From Sistotremastrum niveocremeum HHB9708 (lineage: Eukaryota > Basidiomycota > Agaricomycetes > Sistotremastrales > Sistotremastraceae): DNA of 64,000 nucleotides. Location of the stretch: positions 868,001-932,000 of the forward strand of contig KV419396.1 in the NCBI GenBank assembly GCA_001630475.1. The letters run 5' to 3'. Positions 35,236 through 44,200 of the stretch are shown one piece after another (the stretch's first letter is position 1; each line of letters opens with the position of its first letter). The notes beneath the pieces are model-generated. The model was not told the origin of the DNA, made no database searches, and saw only the letters and a program-made list of their open reading frames with translations. The position numbers and the translations under genes are program-made.

Positions 35236-36369
35236 TTACATATACATATCGCCCTGTATTCATAGAAGACCATTCGTCAATGGTCTCGTTATTCATTGAA
35301 ACAAGAAGACTCACCGCTCCGGGAGGTAAAAATTCATCGTTGTCTGGATCTCCAGCTCGAGGATTTCCTCGACCTGGGCCGAAGCCGCCTCTGCCTGGTC
35401 CGGGCCATGGCGAGTTACCCGGGATAACCGGATCGAACCTTGCACCCGGCGGGGCCCCCAAGGGAGGCAAAAAGCCATCTCCTCCCCAAGGCCCTCTGCC
35501 AGGTCGATCGCGCCTTGAAGGGTCTCGCATACCGAATATGGGATGATCAGGGCCGACATACATCCCATCGCCACCGCCGCCCGGGGGGAACAAAGGTGGT
35601 GGCGCGAATGGGTTTTGACCTTGGTAGAATGGGTCTAAGTCGCGTCGTCCGATGGCCAACGGGTTTTCGGGCGGAAAATGGGAGCGTGAAGGGTGCTCCG
35701 GCTCGAAGGGCGGGGAGGGGACATGAGGTCTCGCCGGTTGTGGTGGCTGGCGGAACGACTGACTCGGGGCAGATGTTTCTGGCTCTGGCTCTGGGATGGC
35801 CTGAAAATCTCCTTTGCGTAATCCGGGAAGGATGCCGGGGATAATCTTTAGCTTGATGGAGTTGGCAAAGTCTGAAACTCTCGCGGACGAAATAAAGCCG
35901 TGCACGAGGGTCTGTTGCGAGTCTTTCGAATAAGGGAAGAATGCCTCGGAGGTAAAATCCGATGTTTGGACGTCCAACGACGCAATTCTGTCGCTCTGGG
36001 GGTCATCTGTCAGGGACGTAATAACGCAATAAATAAGAAAAGAATGACCTCGATCGCGATTGCGTTGAAAAGAGTTCTCCCGCCAAGCTTGGAGATTTTG
36101 AGCAGAAATTCCAGGCTACTCTGATCATGCTTGTACCTCAGGGTATAAGATCCGGGACCATGCAGGCTCCAGTTATCAGATAGAACATTCTCTGGGAACT
36201 CCTTTGGCGAGCTTGTTTCATCTACCGAAACAAGCCGAAACCCGAGCACAGTGAATATCGTGTGCTGCAAAGCGACCAGCGCGTCCTGAGGAGACTTGAG
36301 TCCTTGTCCACTGGGCAAGAGCGTGGGCAGCTTCTCCAAGAGCACATAGGCATCGAGCTGATCTGCCAT
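35236..36369 (-). CDS. PI31: Proteasome regulator PI31 (Fub1 type)
   Basis: PI31 binds the 20S proteasome and helps assembly and transport or, in other contexts, inhibits it. Model: complement(join(35236..35253, 35315..35995, 36049..36369)), 339 aa. The N-terminal FP domain (residues 1-150) has LVALQHTIFTVLGFRLVSVD, LHGPGSYTLRYKHDQSSLEF and TSEAFFPYSKDSQQTLV. The C-terminal half is Pro/Gly-rich (PI31_Prot_C) with PLAIGRRDLDPF, GMYVGPDHPIFG, GARFDPVIPG and DNDEFLPPGA. The protein ends DMYM, a hydrophobic-Tyr-X motif, the type used by proteasome activators to dock into alpha-ring pockets. Those last five codons and the stop form a separate 18-nt exon. Upstream DNA has ACGCGT at 36403-36408, as in the other proteasome promoters here. 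Confidence 0.93.
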
Positions 36370-36744
36370 GATAGCCAGGACCAAGGTGGATTGGAGGCGA
36401 CGACGCGTCAGTTCCAAGTCAGACCCACTGCGGAGATTGCGGATCTAAACGCCGTCGGTCCCGTCATAGTCGATCGTCCGGGCTCGAGTCTCCACTCTTC
36501 CCTGACCATTTTACCGAAAATTCTGTTCCTGCCGTCGTCGCAAACATTCGATCGCTGTGATCCATTTTAACATTCCCATCGGCCGGCATCTCTCGCTAAT
36601 GCGGGTGTTCACGGGAAGGCGACGTTCGGTCTCGTGCCCAATTCATGCATTAAATTACAGTACATGCTACTACCTCATTTAGTGTAAACGCAACTATTAG
36701 ACCATCCACAGTCCAGACGCCATAAATCAGGAAATACAACTCGA
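36370..36744. promoter_or_regulatory. PI31 upstream region with ACGCGT
   Basis: A 375-bp gap between the PI31 start and the stop of the ferric-reductase gene, both on the minus strand. ACGCGT occurs at 36403-36408 within CGACGCGTCAG, 34 bp from the start codon. No open frame of note lies here. Confidence 0.4.
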
Positions 36745-39145
36745 TCAGTGCTTCACCATCCCGAAAGTCTCAACATGAAGCACCACGCTTGGTTGTCCCT
36801 TGAGAACCGCGGAGGGTCGCGCCATCTCAGAGCTCAAGGCAGTCCGCACCAAGCTCGACAAAGCAGACGGACCGGCCACTAATATTCGCACACGTTAAAA
36901 CTCATGGAAAACTCGACAGCAATTCGCACACTCACCATCGACTGACACCTGACCCGCAGCTGTGGTAACCTCGTCTTCGAGAAGCCGATGGATATCCGGT
37001 CTTCTGTATTCAGTCTTGACGCCAGTGAACGATGTGATGGAGTCGATTTTTTTCTCGTCCTCCGAAGAAATAGACGACGGCGTCTTGGTTCCCTCGTCAG
37101 TCGGTGACGTAATGGTCGGCAGACCAGCTGTCTTTCCCGTGATATATATCCGTGCGTCGATGACAAGAGATGATGATGCCGACGAAAGAGCCGACATCAG
37201 GAGAGGAGAAATCCACTTCAAGTGTGCTATAGAGAACAAGTTAAGCTTCGTTATTTTTGTCAGCCGCGGATTTACTTGCCTGCGTCTCGGACTGCCCATA
37301 CAAAAAGTACACGTCGGCATTGCGAAGTGCCGGCTCTATCGTTGCTGAAGAATACAAATGAGGTTGAGGAATTTTCGCGATGAACAGATACTTACTGAAC
37401 GAGATCAAGTAACAAGGGAAGAGTGTACGAAACACCGGAGCCGCCTGTGCGCGATATGTTAGCAAAGGTTTCAATTCTGTGATATATGTTGACTTGCCTG
37501 CAATCAACACACACGTGGAGAATTGCTTCAGGTTGGGTGGACAACCATAAGGACCATCGATGAGAGCGGTCACAGTACCGACGCCTTGCAAAGAAGCGTG
37601 CTCCCGAAGACGACCAGTGAAGCCGTTGCGACCTCTGATAAGGAATACGATCTCTTTCTCTTTAGGACCTTGAGTACCGTCGAGCGCTTCGGGGATACTT
37701 GCAATCGTAAAGGGATGAGCTTCGGTGGGGATGGTGCTGACGGAGGGCATGATAAGGTATGCGTGTTGTCCAGCCTTCCAATGCATACGAGACTTGAGGG
37801 TCACGCGGGTGGTATCCTGTCCCAGAAGCTCGATCGTCGCAGTTGCGTGGCCTTTTCGGGACCACCAGCGACTGTTGAGGATGATACGTCCCAAACGTCC
37901 CAGCCTATCAAAAGCCCACACGCAGAGTGCTGGCCAAAGATAGTTGCCGAATCTGCGTCTGCGTTAGATAACGGAGATGTCAATGGTCGAAAATATCCTT
38001 ACCCTGGTTCTCTAGCATGTATGTAGCCTCCAAGAATGAACAATCTGTTTCCCCAGTTCAGTCGCGTCGAGCATCAGCACCGCATGGCGTACATACCCAA
38101 CGAGGATCACGTGGGAGAGAAGGAAGAATTCGAAGAATCGATTTCTGATCGGCCGTACCGAAAGAAGAGCTGCCAGTGTGAACGCCGACAGGCCTAATAC
38201 ACCAGACTGCATCCACTATTCAAGGCTTTAGCTTATTGCATGGAAGAAAAATGTGCAGACAAACGTTGGTAGTTGCGACAGCCCATTTCGCTGGTAAGCT
38301 GAAAACAGGCGTCAGATATAGCGACAAGGTATCATAGAAAAATGATTACCCTCCGTGATAACGAGTCATGGCGTGGACCCAGAGCAATATCAAACACGCG
38401 CGAGCGGCAGCTCGATGCAAGACATTAAGCTAGACCCCGTGTGAGTTGGAAGGATTCTTCGGTTGACGGGATTCACACACCTTTTCATGGCTGACGCCCG
38501 TGAGCCCTAAGATAGTGCATGAAATGAGTCGAGTTGAGCATGATTGAAGACCGGAAGCTCCTTACATGAGATGAAATTATTCTTGCCGGCAAGCGCAACG
38601 ATGAGAGACACCTGGGACGATGCCAAGTGGGCCGCACGATCTTCCCAAAACGTGATGGTCAAGTTTCGGGCTGAACCAAGATATGATCAGCGGGGGTCCG
38701 TGTCATTGACTTTCAGTTAAGACTCACTGTCAACAAATGCGAAGACGAGGAGCACGGCAATGTAGGAGCATATGAAGGTGAGCTCGGAGATGGAGGCACA
38801 AGAGGCCGGACCAATGGGTACGGTGATCCGAAAGGCGACTATGCGGAAGGCGGACGCGATAGCAGAAGGGATGTTTCGAGGAGAAAACCGGCCAGTGTTG
38901 GTGGAGGGAGGCTCGGCTTTCTCGTCCAGGTCCGATGGTTTTCTACGAGCAGAGATGCGGGCGGAGGTGAGGATGTAGGAGACACCCCGAACGAGAGTCA
39001 AAGCAGCGACAACGGAAGCAATGATGATCCAGAGGTCTTTGACGAACAAACGCTGATAGTGATTTTTCAACGCTTTGTCGGCAGCGGACGGTGCGCCTGA
39101 GGTCGCCAACACTTCGAGCAATTCGGGGGAGTAGGCGTAAGACAT
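36745..39145 (-). CDS. Ferric-reductase-type transmembrane oxidoreductase (FRE family)
   Basis: Membrane flavocytochrome that passes electrons from NADPH through FAD and two hemes to extracellular Fe(III) or Cu(II). Model: complement(join(36745..36878, 36936..37226, 37280..37344, 37396..37444, 37498..37952, 38003..38044, 38097..38215, 38265..38298, 38350..38429, 38481..38506, 38566..38670, 38728..39145)), 605 aa. Helices include DLWIIIASVVAALTLV. Heme ligands sit in LNVLHRAAARACLILLWVH and FLLSHVILVGLFILGGYIH, each His pair about 14 residues apart. The cytosolic half has FAD motif HPFTIAS, NADPH motif AGGSGVSYTLP, FVWAVRDA, and C-terminal PSVVLHVETFG. Introns after 37498 and 37280 use GC donors (GCAAGT). 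The metal substrate is inferred. Confidence 0.88.
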
Positions 39146-40137
39146 TGTCGGGCTGGGAGGGGGAAGCCGGATGAAACGCTGAGGAAGGGACGAGATTGAG
39201 ACATGGTATATATATACCCAAATGGTCCTAATCCAGAACGTATGTGGGCATTATTTTTGAAAAAGGGTCACGGCGTAACTCCTAGATGACCTCAAAGTAA
39301 GTGAGAGTGCGTCACCCGGGTTATGAAGCATGTGTAATTCCGATGCGAATTGGCATGGGAGAGCCAGGTACATTTAGGGTAATGTGGAAAGCCCAGATAT
39401 AGAACGCACATGGGCTTCGGATAAAATGGGGCCAGAAAATTAGGTGGCGAGCCATTGCGATCTCCATTTATGAGAAGGCACGCCGGTCAGGTTGCCAGAG
39501 TGATCGGTCGGCGTTGAGATCTACGTCGAATGGAGCACTGCCAGGTAATGGAGAAGATGGAAGAAATCTCGATTTCTTGAGACATGCGAGGGGTTGAACG
39601 TAGGTGTCTCGTCGGAATAGCTGCGACGAAGACGTCCGGGGCATTGTGTTAGAAGTTCGGAGTTGGAATTCAGACCGAGAAAAATGCTTCCGATCGATTC
39701 TGTTTCGGAGTTTTCGGCGATTTGGGAACGCGCCTCTGTTATCTTATCAGTTCCGAAGTATTTAGTCTATGATATAGATCCACTGCGCTTTCGATCAATT
39801 CCATTTCCAAACTGGGCTCCACCCAAGCCGGAGCCGCCAATATTTATTCTCTGCAATGTCGCACCCGGGCCGCACCCGCAGGCCGAATCGGCTCGAAAAC
39901 CGTCCAATTTCCAGAGAAGAGTGCCATCGTGCAGGCGAATGCGACCGGTCATGGATCTCAAACAAATACCGTCGATCAGATCGAAGAAAAAGGGTCGGAC
40001 CCTTTCGTCCATATATGTCTTATCAGATAACCCCCCCCATACGTACATGCTCCGTGTCATAAATTACCGAGGTTGCTTCGCTTTAGCATCTAGGGTCTGG
40101 CACAAATTTTGTTAACTCCATTGTACCCCGTCTCTGA
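39146..40137. other. Long upstream region of the ferric reductase with GATA-type sites
   Basis: This 992-bp stretch is the largest gap in the window. It lies upstream of the ferric-reductase gene and downstream of EMC3 (both minus strand). Open frames are short and show no family features. ATCAGATAA at 40022-40030 fits the ATCWGATAA consensus of iron-regulatory GATA factors. TTATCTTATCAG at 39739-39750 contains two overlapping GATAA cores on the minus strand, and another GATAA starts near 39420. Regulation by iron is inferred. Confidence 0.45.
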
Positions 40138-41160
40138 TTATAACTTGCTCCATTTTTGGAGGACCCGGATCTCGACGTCTTTCCCACTCCAGATGTACTG
40201 GCCTTCTGCAAATTCTAGGTTGTCGCGTTCCGCTTTGAAGAGCTTCCCGAAATCTTGCATCTGTCCCATCGCAGGCTGCGACTGCGCACCCGCAAACGGA
40301 GTGGCCATCATGTCCCGTGAAGAATTGGCGGCCTCTAGAGCCGTCCGCAGTCAGCAATGAACGACGTAGGGATGGAAAATAATCGGGCACCATTGTCAGC
40401 GCCTAGTATGACGCGATAAAGTCCGTTGAGGCCGAAGAAGTTCAGAAAGTACCAAGAAAGTGACGAAACCCATCGAACATCCATATCTTGGGTCTCGATC
40501 CCGCGCTGCAGCATTGACTTGAAGCCTAGCGTAAGGGGAAACGGAAGTTTGACTGTATGGATAACTGAGTACAGATACGGAATGGTATGACGCATTGGCG
40601 CGCACTTAGTACGAATCCTTGAAAGAAGAAGTTGATCCAGCCCATCATGACCATTTGGGGAACCATCATAACCATTTGTTTTTTCATCCCGTCCATCATC
40701 CCGTCCATGGCAGAAGGGTCCGTCAGCGGGTTAGGTGGGCCGGAACTCGCGTCGGCGGAGGTGGACTTTGGCTGAAGGTATGCGGAGGTTGCGAACGCTG
40801 CCTGAAGATGATCTGATAGTGCCTGATAGAAGAGGGGCGGTATCGGCGAAAATGCTGAAGTGTGGCGAAGGACCTGGGCTCGCACTAGGGCCCGCCTGAA
40901 TTGCAGGATGAGCAGAGGCTATCAAATTTGTGCGAGCAAGGTCACGCACTGTTCGCGAATGGCGGCTCGGCTTTGTTTTTTCGGAGAACTTCCCAGAAGA
41001 AGCATAACATAATGTCGGAGAACACCAACAAGAATCTTGGCATCAATAAATTAGGGCATTTGAATATTCTGACCAGAAAACGTCGAACCATGACCAGAGT
41101 GATCGGGAACAGAACCCAATCTCTGATCTGGGGGTCTAGAAACAGCGATGCTCTGGTCAT
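40138..41160 (-). CDS. EMC3: ER membrane protein complex subunit 3 (Emc3)
   Basis: Emc3 is the Oxa1/YidC-family core subunit of the EMC insertase, which inserts tail-anchored and multipass proteins into the ER membrane. Model: complement(join(40138..40334, 40391..40552, 40606..40895, 40950..41035, 41089..41160)), 268 aa. The first helix is [19 protein letters not shown]. The hallmark cytosolic segment reads [19 protein letters not shown], followed by the second membrane segment [20 protein letters not shown] and [35 protein letters not shown]. The tail is [13 protein letters not shown]...LELV-like [11 protein letters not shown]. Divergent from SLH1 over only 56 bp. Confidence 0.94.
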
Positions 41161-41216
41161 CAATTAACGGGATTGTTTCGCTGAAATGAGTTTGTCTTTC
41201 TTACTGTTCAGTCGCC

Positions 41217-44200
41217 ATGGCCGACGCAAACGCCAACGTGAGTTCAGAGTGCTGAGGCGCCCGGGAACTGCCGACGCATCCGCTTTCACTTGAGTCAGGT
41301 TCACTCGCAAGTTCAAATACATTTTCATGTCCAATCTTCGTGATGTCGTCCAAGCATCCCTGAATTGTCAAACAAGTCCGTCAATCAGAGACAGCGTCCA
41401 GGAATGGTCACAGTACGTTATCTACACGCATTGTCACGTCGCATGCTGCTACATCTTGGTTTCCAATTCAGGCGACTACTTCCAAGCTCAGGTCCGTATT
41501 TCGCATGCTGTTGGTCACCTTCTCTGACAGCCCAGTACGAAGATGCTTCTGTGGCCGCACATGATGCTACTCTCTCCGAAGTCCTTCTCGAGAGCCACCT
41601 GCGCACCAGCCGATTTGGATCTGGGTTTGCTTCTAATGCGTCTCCGGTGGACAACCTGATTGCAAACATCACGGAGTATGTTGCTTTCCCCGACGTGGCA
41701 CTCGAGAATCCTTAGCGCACATGGGCAGGGATCCACAAGTTCGGCCCTTGATTCCCTCAATTTTGGACGCCCTTTCCGCTGGCCATTCTGATGATCGCTT
41801 GTCTGGCGAACTCTCCGAACTATTAGGCTTTGATAAGATCGAACTTGTTATGGAAATTCTGAGTCAGAAGGATGCATTTCTCGGAGCGGTGAATTCGTCC
41901 GCAGCACTCCTTGTCATTACCTGACTTTTGTCATTTGCAGCTCAACCAAAGGCACATGCGAACAGGTGGGGCCCAGAACTCCATTGGTCGAGGGTTTGTT
42001 AACGGTCTCTATAGCCAATGGTGATGTATCTTCTGTCTCTGCGAGAGAACGCATGGAGGCACAGTTCCGGAACAACGCATTAAAACCACTCTTTCGTGCC
42101 AAGGCCTCTGAAGACCCTGAGGAGCTACCTCATGTATATACATCGCAAGTTACGTCCTTTGGCAGACCAGGAGAGAAATTTCTGCTCCCTTTGGGCACAA
42201 CACGTGAGGACTTTGAGGTGGGTGCCTAGCAACTCGATTCTGAGCTTCTTTACTAACAGCGTGCTTCCACAAATTTGTTAGGATTGTGAAGAAGTCACTA
42301 TACCACCCGCCAGAACCGTCCCTCCACGGGGAGTGGAGCGCTTGATTCCTATCCACGAACTGGACCCTTTGGCCAGAGGTGCCTTCAAGGCACGACTATT
42401 CTTCATTCTTTCGACCTCCTACTTCACCTGACGCGTCCACGTCAGAGTTATAGCACCCTGAATCGGATACAGAGTATTGTCTACCATTGTGCCTATCAAA
42501 CTAACGAAAACATGCTTGTTTGTGGTCCGTCATTTACCGCATGTCATCTTCTACTTCTGAGATCGGCATGCAGCTCCCACTGGTGCGGTACGTGCGTCCA
42601 CTCTCTTTAAACGTGCATCTTATCTTATCTATCGACAGGGTAAAACGGACGTGGCTATGTTGGCCATACTACATACCATCTCGTCGCACATGTCCAGACA
42701 CGCGATGGGAGATAATATTGCACCATCTTCCATTGATCGCAAAGCATTCAAAATAATATATGTGTTAGTCTTCATCGGATTAGCGCTCCCTAGACGCCTC
42801 ATGGAAATACTAGGGCACCGATGAAAGCCTTAGCATCTGAAATCACGCGAAAGTTGGGGAAGAGGCTGGCCTGGCTGTCTATCAAAGTTCGAGAACTTAC
42901 TGGTAAACACCACGTTCCCCAAAATCCTAGTTTCGGACTTGATTGTTTTCCAGGTGATATGCAAATGACAAAGGCCGAGATTGCCGAAACTCAAGTCATC
43001 ATAACTACCCCCGAAAAATGGGATGTCGTTACTAGAAAGCCAACAGGCGAGGGAGAAGTTGCTGCCGTAAGCTGGACGAGTCTTTGGGCGCTATTTCCTT
43101 ATGTGAAATTGACCATAGACTGTAAAATTACTCATCATCGACGAGGTTCACTTGTTGAACGAAGATCGAGGCGCTGTGATTGAAACTATCGTGGCAAGGA
43201 CATTACGCCAGGTGATTGCCTTCACGTGAAAGTATAGCGAGTTCTGATTCCTGGTTGAGGTGGAGTCGACGCAATCTATGATCCGGATTGTCGGCCTAAG
43301 TGCAACGTTGCCAAATTTCGTTGACGTTGCCGACTTTCTCCGGTGCGTTCCCTTTCATCCAGAGATGATCGGCCGAAGCCTTACTCTCGGCCCCCACTAG
43401 AGTTTCGAGACAAAGTGGGCTCTTTTTCTTCGACTCTTCCTTCAGACCGGTTCCTCTCGAGCAACATTTTTTGGGAATCAGGGGGAAGGCTAACTCTCCC
43501 GCTTATAAGAAGAACTTGGATGCAGTTACGTTCCGCAAAGTGGCCGCCTTGGTAGAGGCGGGCCACCAAGTAATGGTCTTTGTACACGCGCGGAAAGAGA
43601 CCGTGAAGGCTGCTGAAGCGCTTCGAGAGGCCGCAATCGCAGAAGGCAACATAGATGAATTTTCCTGTCAAGAACATCCGCAGTGGACCTTTTTCCATAG
43701 AGACATTGCAAATTCGCGAAACAAAGAAATGAAACAGCTCTTTGACGTTGGCTTTGGAATCCATCATGCGGGAATGCTTCGATCCGACAGAAATCTTATG
43801 GAAAGACTTTTTGAGGCGCGCGCGATCAAAGTGGGTATTTATTGCCCAATTCATTGCGTTGTCTAAACATCTCAGGTGCTTTGTTGTACGGCGACGTTAG
43901 CGTGGGGAGTGAACTTGCCCGCTCATGCCGGTGCGAGAAATTTCCTTGCCATCTTTGGCACGTGCTGAAACCCGCAGTCATAATCAAGGGCACACAAGTC
44001 TACGATAGTGGCCGGGGAACTTTCGTTGATCTCTCGGTTCTTGACGTTCTACAAATATTTGGCCGTGCTGGTCGTCCGGGTTTGGAAACCAGCGGAGAGG
44101 GATATATCTGCACGAACGATGACAAACTCAACCACTATCTGGACGCCGTAACATCACAGGTGAGTGGGATCTAGCGTTACAAGAATTTCCGGTGCTGACA

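Noticed and set aside
35280-35844. Gly/Pro-rich plus-strand frames
   Set aside because: They are antisense to the PI31 Pro/Gly-rich exon and mirror its biased composition; no splice or family support.
39663-40115. Possible 150-residue protein on the plus strand
   Set aside because: No family features, atypical composition, and an equally long frame on the other strand; treated as intergenic.
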